Part shown: positions 17,656 through 26,266 of the stretch, piece by piece
Layout: every line of letters begins with the position of its first letter
How positions within the stretch are numbered: the stretch's first letter is position 1
Notes under the pieces: model-generated
The model's database searches: none
Told to the model about the DNA's origin: nothing
Seen by the model: only the letters and a program-made list of their open reading frames with translations
Source: Streptomyces sp. NBC_01428
Lineage (GTDB): Bacteria; Actinomycetota; Actinomycetes; Streptomycetales; Streptomycetaceae
Assembly (NCBI RefSeq): GCF_036231965.1
Contig: NZ_CP109499.1
Span: 2,914,001-2,978,000 of the forward strand
Direction: 5' to 3'
Length of the DNA: 64,000 bases
Made by a program: the position numbers and the translations under genes

Positions 17656-17895
17656 TCAGCGGACGTGGTCCACGTCGACGAGGTCGACACGGACACCGCG
17701 GCCGCCGATGGCACCCACGACGGTTCGCAGGGCGCGCGCGGTGCGGCCGTTGCGGCCGATCACCTTGCCGAGGTCGTCGGGGTGCACCCGAACCTCGAGA
17801 ACGCGTCCGCGGCGCAGGTTGCGCGAGGCGACCTGCACGTCGTCGGGGTTGTCGACGATGCCCTTCACGAGGTGCTCGAGAGCCTCCTCGAGCAT
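17656..17895 (-). CDS. khpA: KH-domain RNA-binding protein KhpA
   Basis: 79-residue single-KH protein that binds RNA, often with KhpB/Jag. The GxxG loop is visible in [20 protein letters not shown]. It begins [20 protein letters not shown], as is typical. Separated by two bases from the rpsP stop, so it is coupled to S16 synthesis, matching the conserved rpsP-khpA pairing in Gram-positive bacteria. Confidence 0.96.
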   Translation of the reverse strand: MLEEALEHLVKGIVDNPDDVQVASRNLRRGRVLEVRVHPDDLGKVIGRNGRTARALRTVVGAIGGRGVRVDLVDVDHVR

Positions 17896-17897
17896 GC

Positions 17898-18317
17898 TCA
17901 GGCCTCGGTCGACTCGGACTCGGCCGGAGCCTCGTCCTTCTTCTCAGCCTTCTTCTTCTGGGTGATGGCCTCACCCTTGCCCGTGTCGTCGCCACCGAGG
18001 GCGTCGAACAGCGGGCGCGCGGCCTTCGGCTCGGCCACGAGCAGCGGAGCCGGGGCCGGCAGGCCCTTGAACTTCTGCCAGTCGCCGGTCAGCTTCAGGA
18101 TGGCGAGGACGGGCTCGGTCGGCTGCGCGCCGACACTCAGCCAGTACTGCGCGCGGTCCGTGTCGACCTCGATGCGCGAGGGGTTCTGGACCGGGTGGTA
18201 CAGGCCGATCTCCTCGATGGCCCGGCCGTCACGGCGGGTACGGGAGTCGGCGACGACGATGCGGTAGTGAGGCGAACGGATCTTGCCCAGACGCTTCAGC
18301 TTGATCTTGACTGCCAC
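17898..18317 (-). CDS. rpsP: 30S ribosomal protein S16
   Basis: Early-assembly protein of the 30S subunit. Starts [20 protein letters not shown] and continues [22 protein letters not shown], the S16 hallmark. 139 residues, with a 50-residue charged tail ([20 protein letters not shown]) beyond the ~85-residue core, common in actinobacteria. First gene of the rpsP-khpA-rimM-trmD-rplS block. Confidence 0.98.
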   Translation of the reverse strand: MAVKIKLKRLGKIRSPHYRIVVADSRTRRDGRAIEEIGLYHPVQNPSRIEVDTDRAQYWLSVGAQPTEPVLAILKLTGDWQKFKGLPAPAPLLVAEPKAARPLFDALGGDDTGKGEAITQKKKAEKKDEAPAESESTEA

Positions 18318-18729
18318 GGAAGTGGTGTCTCCTGGTCTTGACGGGGTTGGACACGACGAGATGGCCGCGTGGGGTTGCGGTACCCGAGTGTCCGATGGAC
18401 GCGTCAGCCGGAGGAGAGAGGGGTCCTGTGCGGCTGTCGAGTACAGCTAGCCATTCTGCCACATCCCGCGGATCCCCCCGACCGAGGGTGAGCCGGCCCA
18501 CACCTGACGGGCACCCGGCGGTCCCGGATGCCCGTCAGGTGACGCCGGCCCGGGTCGGTCCGGGCGCTTGTCGCCGGTCCGCGGCGGTCGTCGGCTGCTG
18601 TCGGGACGGTGTCACCCGCGCGCAGGCGTGCCTCCTGAAATCCCGCACCGTCCTGCGACGGAGCGGGAGGCACGACTGCCCGCAGGCGTGTGCTGCCGGC
18701 ACCCACGAGATGCCGGTGTCGCACCCGGA
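18318..18729. other. 412-bp gap: rpsP upstream region and terminator
   Basis: No gene seen. The part next to rpsP should hold its promoter; no hexamers could be assigned with confidence. It also contains a strong terminator at 18501-18541 and, nearer the metalloprotease gene, a folded element at 18628-18673 (outer stem GTGCCTCC with GGAGGCAC, inner stem CCGTC with GACGG). A 10-bp direct repeat CGCAGGCGTG occurs at 18621 and 18681. Confidence 0.5.
18501..18541 (-). terminator. Strong hairpin between the SprT-like gene and rpsP
   Basis: Perfect 13-bp inverted repeat CACCTGACGGGCA (18501-18513) with 18529-18541 and a 15-base loop. It isolates the ribosomal operon from transcription of the upstream metalloprotease gene. 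Confidence 0.75.
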
Positions 18730-19326
18730 TCAGCCGGCTGCCGCGCCGACCACCTCCGGAATCCGGAAGGGCTTGCCGCACCCCCCGCACACGATCGGCG
18801 CCTGCGCGAGGACCGACGGGACGACGCGGACGTTGCGCCCGCAGTCGCAGACGGCCTTGACGCGGACGCCTCCCCCGGAGGAACCGTGCCGGGCGGCGGG
18901 GCCGCGGAACGAGCGGGCGGTGTCGGCGGCGGTGGCGGCCGTGTGGGCCTTCAACGCGCGCTGGAGCCGCTCGATCGTCGGGCGGTAACGGCGCTTGGCC
19001 TCGGGGTTGAGCGTGACCAGCGAGAAGCCGCTGCTGGGATGCGGTTCCTCGGGGTGGTCGAGGCCCAACTCCTCGGCGATCGCGAGGAATCTGCGGTTGT
19101 GATACCGGCCGGCGCGCGAGGTGTCGCGGACTCCGCGCGCGGCGGCGATGCCGTGGACTGCTTCGTGAAGCAGTCGCTCGAAGGAGAGTTCGTGTCCGCA
19201 GGCGGACGACGACTCCCCGATCAGGGACTCTGGCGCGGCAAGATCGGGCAGCTCGGAGTGGTGCCGCTGAATGTCGGCCCACGCCCCTGCCAGCTCTGCG
19301 GCGAGAACAGGTGGTGTCGTGCTCAC
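18730..19326 (-). CDS. SprT-like zinc metalloprotease with zinc-ribbon tail
   Basis: 198 residues from a GTG start. The catalytic motif is LLHEAVHGIAAARGV (HExxH near residue 54), followed about 20 residues later by GRYHNRRFLAIAEELGL, whose His is the likely third zinc ligand, as in SprT/Spartan-like proteases. The carboxy end has a four-Cys ribbon: VCDCGRNVRV and IVCGGCGKPFRI. There is no signal peptide, so it should act in the cytosol. I recall similar proteins both on mobile elements and as single chromosomal genes in Streptomyces. Substrate unknown; DNA-protein crosslink proteolysis is a guess by analogy with Spartan. It stands alone between proS and rpsP, flanked by hairpins. Confidence 0.8.
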   Translation of the reverse strand: MSTTPPVLAAELAGAWADIQRHHSELPDLAAPESLIGESSSACGHELSFERLLHEAVHGIAAARGVRDTSRAGRYHNRRFLAIAEELGLDHPEEPHPSSGFSLVTLNPEAKRRYRPTIERLQRALKAHTAATAADTARSFRGPAARHGSSGGGVRVKAVCDCGRNVRVVPSVLAQAPIVCGGCGKPFRIPEVVGAAAG

Positions 19327-19491
19327 GTAATGACAACGAGCGTGGGTGCCTCTGTGTTCCTATTCCGGGGCATCCCAAATAATTTGCACGTACCCGTCAG
19401 TTGCCGCTGATGCGTCCTGACGAGGGCGGGTGCGCTGATCTGCGGAGAAGCATCACAGCTCATACCAAGGCGGTACGTAGGGTCATGTACG

Positions 19492-19524
19492 CCCCGGCAC
19501 GTAGAGGGTGTCCGCGTGCCGGGG
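19492..19524 (-). terminator. Terminator after proS
   Basis: 10-bp perfect stem CCCCGGCACG (19492-19501) with CGTGCCGGGG (19515-19524) and a 13-base loop, about 54 bases past the proS stop. Confidence 0.75.
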
Positions 19525-19577
19525 TGGCTGTGGTCGGCAGATGCGCAAGAGGTGTTTCGGTCGCGCTCGCGGCCGGC

Positions 19578-20993
19578 TCAGTAGGCGCGGGCGACGACGG
19601 CGACGTTACCGGGTGCGTCGTCGGTGTCGGGCACCGACCCGTCCTCGGCGACCAGACACCGTACGGTCACGGCGTGCTCGGCGAGCCTGGCCTCGCCCTC
19701 CGTGCCGAGGTCCGCCCACGGGATGCGGGCCCAGCCGCCCGCGACGGCGGCCTCCACGGCCTCCTCGATCGTCGCCACCTCGGACGTGCGCGACTCGCGG
19801 CGCTCGCGCGACTGCCTCAGCAGCAGCGCCTGGTCCTCCTCCAGGACACCGGGGAGCAGGCCGGCGAGCGCGTCGACGGCGACGGGTTCCTTGCCCCCGG
19901 GGATGCGGCGGGCCAGCATCACGGTGCCGCTCTCCAGGTCACGGGGGCCGACCTCGACGCGTACCGGGACACCCTTGAGCTCCCAGTCGACGGCGCGTCG
20001 CCCGAAAGGCGTGTCCGTGCGGTCGTCGACCTGGACGCGCACGCCCGCGGCCTTGAGCCGGTCGCCGATCTCGCGGACCTTGGCCAGAACCGCCTCATCG
20101 CCCTTGATCGCGAGGACGACGACCTGGACGGGGGCGAGGCGCGGCGGCACCCGCAACCCGTTGTCGTCGCCGTGCGACATGATCAGGCCACCCACCATGC
20201 GGGTCGAGGACCCCCAGGAGGTCTGCCAGACGAGTTCCTGCTTGCCGTCCTTGGACAGGTACTGGGTGTTGAAGGCCTTCGCGAAGTTCTGTCCCAGCTC
20301 GTGGCTGGTGCCCATCTGGAGGGCCTTGCCGTCGCCCATCATGCCTTCGAGCGTGAGGGTGTTGATCGCGCCCGCGAACCGTTCGCTCGCCGTCTTGCGG
20401 CCGAGGACGACGTCGATGCCGAGGACGTTGGTCATGAAGTCGGCGTACACCTCCTTGTGGATGTACGCGGCGTAGTCCCGGGCGTCCTCGTAGGTGGCGT
20501 GGGCGGTGTGGCCCTCCTGCCAGAGGAACTCGGTCGTCCGCAGGAACACCCGCGGGCGCATCTCCCAACGGACCACGTTCGCCCACTGGTTGATCAGCAG
20601 CGGCAGGTCGCGGTAGCTCTGCACCCACTTGGAGAAGTACTCGTTGATGATCGTCTCGGACGTCGGGCGGACGACGACCGGCTCCTCCAGCTCCTTGCCG
20701 CCGCCGTGCGTGACGACCGCGAGCTCGGGCGCGAAGCCCTCGACGTGCTCCGCCTCCCGGGTCAGGTACGACTGCGGGATGAACAGCGGGAAGTACGCGT
20801 TCTGGGCACCCGCCTCCTTGATGCGGGCGTCCATCTCCTGCTGCATCCGCTCCCACAGCCCGTACCCGTACGGCCTGATGACCATGGTGCCGCGGACCGG
20901 CCCGTTGTCGGCCAGTTCGGCCTTGTTGATCAGGTCCTGGTACCAGCGCGGGAAGTCGTCCGCCTGGGGCGTGAGAACGGGTGCCTTTGCCAT
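19578..20993 (-). CDS. proS: Proline-tRNA ligase, archaeal/eukaryal-type
   Basis: Charges tRNA-Pro. ATG 20993 (MAKAPVLTPQADDFPRWY) gives 471 residues. Class II motifs are visible: VRGTMVIRPYGYGLWERM (motif 1 area), VVRPTSETIINEYFSKW, and LRTTEFLWQEGHTAHAT (motif 2). A carboxy anticodon-binding domain follows, and the chain ends in Tyr. The length, the lack of the large INS editing insertion and the terminal Tyr place it in the archaeal/eukaryal-like class rather than the ~570-residue bacterial type. Streptomyces usually also carry the bacterial type elsewhere, so this may be a second copy. Divergent from the methyltransferase gene. Confidence 0.94.
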   Translation of the reverse strand: MAKAPVLTPQADDFPRWYQDLINKAELADNGPVRGTMVIRPYGYGLWERMQQEMDARIKEAGAQNAYFPLFIPQSYLTREAEHVEGFAPELAVVTHGGGKELEEPVVVRPTSETIINEYFSKWVQSYRDLPLLINQWANVVRWEMRPRVFLRTTEFLWQEGHTAHATYEDARDYAAYIHKEVYADFMTNVLGIDVVLGRKTASERFAGAINTLTLEGMMGDGKALQMGTSHELGQNFAKAFNTQYLSKDGKQELVWQTSWGSSTRMVGGLIMSHGDDNGLRVPPRLAPVQVVVLAIKGDEAVLAKVREIGDRLKAAGVRVQVDDRTDTPFGRRAVDWELKGVPVRVEVGPRDLESGTVMLARRIPGGKEPVAVDALAGLLPGVLEEDQALLLRQSRERRESRTSEVATIEEAVEAAVAGGWARIPWADLGTEGEARLAEHAVTVRCLVAEDGSVPDTDDAPGNVAVVARAY

Positions 20994-21192
20994 GCGGCGA
21001 TGGTACGGGTCCACGTTGCCGGGATGTGAATTCTCGTGACGTTCGCGGCCGGGGAGCAAACGGGCCCCCGCAACCCCTGGACGACACGACGAGGGCGGAG
21101 TTACCTGACATACGGGGGGAGTGCGGGCCTACTGCGCGGGGGCGAAGGAATCGGGGCCCGGCGGCAACTCTCGGCTGATTGGGGCACTTTCG

Positions 21193-22050
21193 ATGACACC
21201 GACACTCGTGCGGCAGCACCTTCCTCACGCGGGCCCACCGCCCCGCACGGACCGTGCTGCACGCGCGCGTGACTGGGCCGAGATCCAGGAGCGGATGCTG
21301 GTGCCGCTCTACGAGGCCGTCCACGAACGACTCGAAGTGAGCGGCAGGACACGGCTGCTCGGGCTCGGCTGCGGGGCGGGACTGGCCCTGCTGATGGCAC
21401 GCTCCCGCGGCGCCGCGGTCACGGGGGTCGACTCCGCGTCACCCGAACGGCTGGCCCTGGCGCGGGAGCGTCTGCTGTCCGGGGACCGGATCGCGCGGGC
21501 GCACACCGGGACCCGGCTGGTGGCCGGTCCGCCCGGCGACGCGGCCGTCGAGGGAGGTCCGCCGTACAGCCTGGTGACCTCCTTCGAGCCGATCGGCTGT
21601 GTGGCCGGCGACTCCGAGGGGCTCGCCTCACTGCTCTCCGCGGCGGCGCCGCTGGCCGGGCGCGGGACACCCGTGGTGCTCGTCGGGTGGGGACCGCCGG
21701 AACGGTGCAGCACCTCGGCCGTGCTGCGGGTGGCCCGCAAGCTCGCCGATCCGCTGCGCACCGCGCCCGGCTGGCGGGCCGCGCGGCGGGACGACCTGGA
21801 GGACGTCGCCCAGCGGGCCGGGCTACGGCCCGACGGCTCGGGCCGGGTGGCGTGCCCGTTCGGGTACGCGGACGTCGACAGTGCCGTGCGGGGACTGCTG
21901 TCCACGGGGCTGTTCGACGCGGCGGTCGACGCGACCGACCAGGCCCAGGTCGACAAGGAGGTCGCGGAGGCTCTGCATCCGTATCTGCGCGGGGACGGGA
22001 CGGTCTGGATGCCGAACGTGTTCCGGTACCTGATCGCGCGGACGGTCTGA
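21193..22050 (+). CDS. SAM-dependent class I methyltransferase
   Basis: 285 residues from ATG 21193 (MTPTLVRQHLPHAG); an upstream in-frame start at 21121 is less likely. Motif I of the Rossmann methyltransferase fold is clear, RLLGLGCGAGLALLMAR, followed by the acidic strand end AAVTGVDSASPERLALAR. The carboxy part includes WMPNVFRYLIART. Substrate not recognisable. It faces proS in divergent orientation and ftsH in convergent orientation (21-bp gap), so it is probably monocistronic. Confidence 0.83.
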   Translation: MTPTLVRQHLPHAGPPPRTDRAARARDWAEIQERMLVPLYEAVHERLEVSGRTRLLGLGCGAGLALLMARSRGAAVTGVDSASPERLALARERLLSGDRIARAHTGTRLVAGPPGDAAVEGGPPYSLVTSFEPIGCVAGDSEGLASLLSAAAPLAGRGTPVVLVGWGPPERCSTSAVLRVARKLADPLRTAPGWRAARRDDLEDVAQRAGLRPDGSGRVACPFGYADVDSAVRGLLSTGLFDAAVDATDQAQVDKEVAEALHPYLRGDGTVWMPNVFRYLIARTV

Positions 22051-22071
22051 GCGGCCGCGGGCCGGTCCCCG

Positions 22072-24006
22072 TCAGGCGTCCTTCGCCATCCGGGGTACGC
22101 CGGCGATCCGGTAGGCCTCCGCCTCGTCCAGCGTCTCGTTCGCGAGGAGCGCCTCGGCCAGGGCGTCCAGTTGCCCCCGGTGTTCGCGGAGTTTGCCGCA
22201 GGCCTCCTCGTAGCACTCGTCGACGATACGGCGCATCTCGTGGTCGATGGAGTCGAGGGTGCTCGGTGCGGCCGCGAGGCCGTAGGCCTGCTGGGCGTCG
22301 TCGGGCAGTGCGGACATCCGGCCGACGCGTTCGCTCATGCCCCAGCGCGCGACCATGCCGCGGGCGAGCCTGGTCACCTGTTCGAGGTCGTTCTCCGAGC
22401 CGGTGGTGATGACGTCGTACACGACGTGCTCGGCGGCCATGCCGCCGAGGGCGCCGATGATCCGGCCGCGCAGGTACTCCTCGGTGTACGAGTAACGGTC
22501 CGCGTCCGGGGTCGAGAGGGTGACGCCGAGGGCCCGGCCGCGCGGGACGATGGTGATCTTGCGGACCGGGTCGGCGCCCGGGTGCAGCATGCCGAGCAGG
22601 GCGTGGCCGCTCTCGTGGTACGCGGTGCGGCGGCGTTCGTCGTAGGGCATGACGAGCGGGCGTTCGGCACCGAGCTGGACCTTTTCGAGCGCTTCGGAGA
22701 GGTCGCCCTGGGTCACCTGGTCCTGCTCGTGCTTGACGGCGAGGAGGGCCGCCTCGTTGGCGAGGTTGGCGAGATCGGCGCCGGTCATGCCCGGGGTCGT
22801 CCGGGCGACCTGCTCCAGGTCCACGTCGGGGGCCAGCGGGATCTCGCGGGTGTGGATCTCCAGGATCGCCGCCCTGCCGTCGCGGTCGGGCGGCGAGACG
22901 CTGACGACCCGGTCGAAGCGGCCGGGGCGGGTGAGGGCGGGGTCCAGGATGTCCGCGCGGTTGGTGGCGGCGATGACGATGACGCCCTCCGAGCCGCTGA
23001 AGCCGTCCATCTCGGTGAGGATCTGGTTGAGGGTCTGCTCGCGCTCGTCGTGACCGCCCATCCCGGAGCCGCCCGCGCGGGACCGTCCGATGGTGTCGAT
23101 CTCGTCGATGAAGATGATGGACGGGGCCACCTTGCGGGCCTCGGCGAACAGTTCCCGGACGCGCGAGGCGCCGACGCCGACGATCATCTCGATGAACTCG
23201 GAAGCGGACGCCGAGAAGAACGGGACGCCCGCCTCCCCGGCGACGGCGCGCGCGAGCAGGGTCTTTCCCGTGCCGGGCGGGCCCGCGAGGAGCACACCGC
23301 GCGGCATCTTGGCACCCATCCTCCGGTAGGCGTCGGGGTTCTTGAGGAAGTCCACGACGTCGTTGAGCTCACCCGCGACCTCGTCGATCCCGGCCACGTC
23401 GGCGAACGTCGTGCGTTTGCCACCGGGCACCAGTTCGACCGGCTTCGGGGGTGCCTTGCGGCCGAGCATGCCGCCGGCGCCGCCCATCCCGGAGCTGAGC
23501 CGCCGGGCGATGAAGATCCACAGGACGACGAGCAGCAGCATCGGGGCGAGCGAGATCAGCACGTTGGAGAGCAGGCTGCGCTGCTGGACCACGGGCGAGG
23601 CGGTCACCGTGACGTCGTGCCGCTCCAGGTTCTCCCAGAGCTTGTCGTCCGCGAAGACCGGGCGCTGCGTCTTGAACTTCGTGTACTTCCCGTCGCCGTC
23701 GGGCTTGTCCTGGGACTTCTTGAGCTGCCCCTGGATCGCGTCGCCCTTGGAGTAGATCTTGGTGACGTTGCCGTCGCCCACCTGCTTGCTGAACTCGGTG
23801 TACGAGATCGTCGGCTCGTCGCCCTCGTTGAAGAAGGACAGCACCAGGTTGGCGATCAGGAACACGACGAGAGCGGCCAGGGCGAGGCTCCACCAGCCGC
23901 CGGGCATCTTCCGTCTGCCGGAGGGCGGCGGTGTCGGCTCGGGCGGCGTGCCCTCGGTACGCCACGGCTTCTCAGGTGCCTTGCGCGGCGGAACGGGGTT
24001 GCTCAT
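22072..24006 (-). CDS. ftsH: FtsH-type membrane AAA+ zinc metalloprotease
   Basis: Degrades membrane and some cytosolic proteins. 644 residues: a Pro-rich tail, first membrane segment (WWSLALAALVVFLIANLVLSF), an extracytoplasmic domain, second membrane segment (VLISLAPMLLLVVLWIFIA), then the AAA+ domain with Walker A GPPGTGKTLLARA, Walker B SIIFIDEIDTIG and the second region of homology ATNRADILDPALTRPGRFDR. The protease domain has HESGH in RRTAYHESGHALLG and the third ligand Asp in GSENDLEQVTRLARGMV. Streptomyces normally have another ftsH next to folE/hpt; this looks like the second paralogue. Monocistronic, followed upstream by the ffh terminator. Confidence 0.94.
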   Translation of the reverse strand: MSNPVPPRKAPEKPWRTEGTPPEPTPPPSGRRKMPGGWWSLALAALVVFLIANLVLSFFNEGDEPTISYTEFSKQVGDGNVTKIYSKGDAIQGQLKKSQDKPDGDGKYTKFKTQRPVFADDKLWENLERHDVTVTASPVVQQRSLLSNVLISLAPMLLLVVLWIFIARRLSSGMGGAGGMLGRKAPPKPVELVPGGKRTTFADVAGIDEVAGELNDVVDFLKNPDAYRRMGAKMPRGVLLAGPPGTGKTLLARAVAGEAGVPFFSASASEFIEMIVGVGASRVRELFAEARKVAPSIIFIDEIDTIGRSRAGGSGMGGHDEREQTLNQILTEMDGFSGSEGVIVIAATNRADILDPALTRPGRFDRVVSVSPPDRDGRAAILEIHTREIPLAPDVDLEQVARTTPGMTGADLANLANEAALLAVKHEQDQVTQGDLSEALEKVQLGAERPLVMPYDERRRTAYHESGHALLGMLHPGADPVRKITIVPRGRALGVTLSTPDADRYSYTEEYLRGRIIGALGGMAAEHVVYDVITTGSENDLEQVTRLARGMVARWGMSERVGRMSALPDDAQQAYGLAAAPSTLDSIDHEMRRIVDECYEEACGKLREHRGQLDALAEALLANETLDEAEAYRIAGVPRMAKDA

Positions 24007-24091
24007 ATCCGGACGTTACGACACAAGACGAACGGCGGCACCCGCGCTCGTACCGCCGGAACACCGCTGCGCGGGGCCTCCGGGTACGCCG

Positions 24092-24124
24092 CTGGGGGCG
24101 CCCCTCGGAGAGGGACGCCCCCAG
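24092..24124 (-). terminator. Terminator after ffh
   Basis: 9-bp stem CTGGGGGCG (24092-24100) with CGCCCCCAG (24116-24124) and three further inner pairs, 36 bases past the ffh stop. Confidence 0.78.
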
Positions 24125-24160
24125 GGGGTGTCGTGCGAGCGGGTCCGCGCGGGGCGGACG

Positions 24161-25714
24161 TCAGCCCATGAACTTCTTGAACTCGTCCGGCAGCTCGAAG
24201 TCCTCCTGGGCACCCTGCTGCGGGAGGCCGAAGGCATTGCCCCCCTGGGCGCCGGCCTCGCGGCGGGCGGCCTCCTCTTCCTCCTGCAGCTTGCGCTTCA
24301 TCGGGTTGCCGGAGCGCTGCTTGCCCTTGGCCTGCTTCTGCTTCTTCTTGGTGCGGCCGGGGCCGCCACCCATGCCCGGCATCCCCGGCATGCCCGGCAT
24401 ACCGCCGCCCTGGGCCATGCGGGACATCATCTTGCGGGCCTCGAAGAACCGCTCGACCAGGCCCTTGACCGCGCTGACCTCGACACCGGAACCCTTGGCG
24501 ATACGGGCGCGGCGCGAGCCGTTGATGATCGTCGGCTCCTGGCGCTCGGCCGGGGTCATCGACTTGATGATGGCGGCCGTGCGGTCGACGTCGCGCTCGT
24601 CGAGGTTGTTGATCTGGTCCTTGATCTGGCCCATGCCGGGGAGCATGCCGAGCAGCTTGCTGATGCTGCCCATCTTCCGGACCTGCTCCATCTGGGCCAG
24701 GAAGTCGTCCAGGGTGAAGTCCTGGCCCTTCTTGGACGCCAGCTTGGAGGCCATCTTCTCGGCCTCTTCTTGGCTGAACGTCTTCTCCGCCTGCTCGATC
24801 AGGGTGAGCAGGTCACCCATGTCGAGGATGCGGGAGGCCATCCGGTCCGGGTGGAAGGCGTCGAAGTCGTCGAGCTTCTCGCCGTTCGACGCGAACATGA
24901 TCGGCTTGCCGGTGACCGAGGCGATCGACAGGGCCGCACCACCGCGGGCGTCACCGTCGAGCTTGGAGAGCACCACGCCGTCGAAGCCGACGCCGTCACG
25001 GAAGGACTCGGCGGTGTTGACCGCGTCCTGGCCGATCATCGCGTCGACGACGAAGAGGATCTCGTCGGGGCTGACGGCGTCGCGGATGTCCGCGGCCTGC
25101 TGCATCAGCTCCTGGTCGATGCCGAGACGACCGGCGGTGTCCACGATCACGATGTCGTGGACCTTGGTCTTCGCGAACTCCATGGAGTCCTTGGCGACCT
25201 TGACCGGGTCGCCCACGCCGTTGCCCGGCTCGGGGGCGTACACGGCGACGCCCGCGCGCTCGGCGACCACGCTGAGCTGGTTCACCGCGTTCGGGCGCTG
25301 GAGGTCTGCGGCGACGAGGAGCGGGGAGTGCCCCTGGTCCTTGAGCCACTTGCCGAGCTTTCCGGCGAGGGTGGTCTTACCGGCGCCCTGGAGACCCGCG
25401 AGCATGATCACGGTGGGCGGGTTCTTGGCGAACCGCAGGCGGCGGGTCTCGCCGCCCAGGATCGTGACGAGCTCGTCGTTCACGATCTTCAGGACCTGCT
25501 GGGCCGGGTTCAGCGCCTTGGAGACCTCGGCACCGAGCGCGCGCTCCTTGACGTTCTTGATGAAGGTCCGCACGACCGGGAGGGCCACGTCGGCTTCGAG
25601 GAGCGCGATACGGATCTCGCGTGCGGTGGCGTCGATGTCGGCTTCGGACAGTCGGCCCTTGCCCCGCAGGTTCTTGAACGTCGCTGAGAGGCGATCGGAG
25701 AGAGTATCGAACAC
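24161..25714 (-). CDS. ffh: Signal recognition particle protein Ffh
   Basis: GTPase and signal-sequence-binding subunit of the SRP, partner of FtsY (encoded at 33.6-34.8 kb). 517 residues. NG domain: GLQGAGKTTLAGKLGKWL (G1), VDTAGRLGIDQELM (G3), LSKLDGDARGGAAL (G4) and GKPIMFASNGEKLDDF (G5). The M domain begins near DFLAQMEQVRKMGSISKLLG and ends in a Gly/Met-rich segment with repeated MPGMPG units, then a Lys-rich tail and a Gln/Asp-rich end. The 552-bp region upstream must hold its promoter. Confidence 0.98.
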   Translation of the reverse strand: MFDTLSDRLSATFKNLRGKGRLSEADIDATAREIRIALLEADVALPVVRTFIKNVKERALGAEVSKALNPAQQVLKIVNDELVTILGGETRRLRFAKNPPTVIMLAGLQGAGKTTLAGKLGKWLKDQGHSPLLVAADLQRPNAVNQLSVVAERAGVAVYAPEPGNGVGDPVKVAKDSMEFAKTKVHDIVIVDTAGRLGIDQELMQQAADIRDAVSPDEILFVVDAMIGQDAVNTAESFRDGVGFDGVVLSKLDGDARGGAALSIASVTGKPIMFASNGEKLDDFDAFHPDRMASRILDMGDLLTLIEQAEKTFSQEEAEKMASKLASKKGQDFTLDDFLAQMEQVRKMGSISKLLGMLPGMGQIKDQINNLDERDVDRTAAIIKSMTPAERQEPTIINGSRRARIAKGSGVEVSAVKGLVERFFEARKMMSRMAQGGGMPGMPGMPGMGGGPGRTKKKQKQAKGKQRSGNPMKRKLQEEEEAARREAGAQGGNAFGLPQQGAQEDFELPDEFKKFMG

Positions 25715-26266
25715 GGCGCTCGTCGGTCCTCAGGGGTCGGGGGCGAAGGGAATCGCCCTCCAGGGTATCTGGCCGCGTGCGGTGGGGTCTCCACCGCGTT
25801 CATACGAGAGACCTACGGCACCTCGTACCGGGGGTACGCGGCGGCCGGACGGCACCTCGTAACGGAGCTACGAGGGCGGGGTCCCCGTCACCCCCCACCG
25901 GGGATGCGGGACATCCGGCGGGCACGGCGCGGCACCCTGCCGCCGCTCGCACAGGTCGGTCGGAACCCGGGGGCCCCGCCCCTCGTACCCCGGGTGTACG
26001 GGACACCCGGCGCCTCACCGGAGCGACGCTCGGCCCCCGGCGCCGGGCGGGGGCGGCACTCTGTACCGGGGTGTGCCGGATCTCGGCGCCCGGCGCCCGG
26101 CGAGACCAGTGCCCGGCGGTCGGGCGTGGCAGCGCCGGTGCCCGGAGCCCGGGCGAACGGCGCGGCGGAACGCAGGACCACCCCTCCTCCGGTCCCCCGG
26201 ACCGGGTGCACAACCGGGGACCGGTCGCCGGCGAGAACCCCAGCCGACGGAGGGCGGCCCGTCCGC
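25715..26266. other. 552-bp gap between glnD and ffh
   Basis: The longest gap in the window. No frame here has convincing coding character; the open frames present are GC-driven. It holds a 17-bp direct repeat (ACGGCACCTCGTA followed by a/c and CGG) at 25815-25831 and 25849-25865, an adjacent 7-bp hairpin CCTCGTA/TACGAGG (25855-25875), and a related short palindrome CCTCGTACCCCGGG at 25981. The ffh promoter and the end of the glnD message should be here. A small RNA cannot be excluded. Confidence 0.45.

Noticed and set aside
18730..19326. Mobile element around the SprT-like gene
   Set aside because: Related proteins occur on mobile elements, but no integrase, repeat pair or tRNA target was found on either side.
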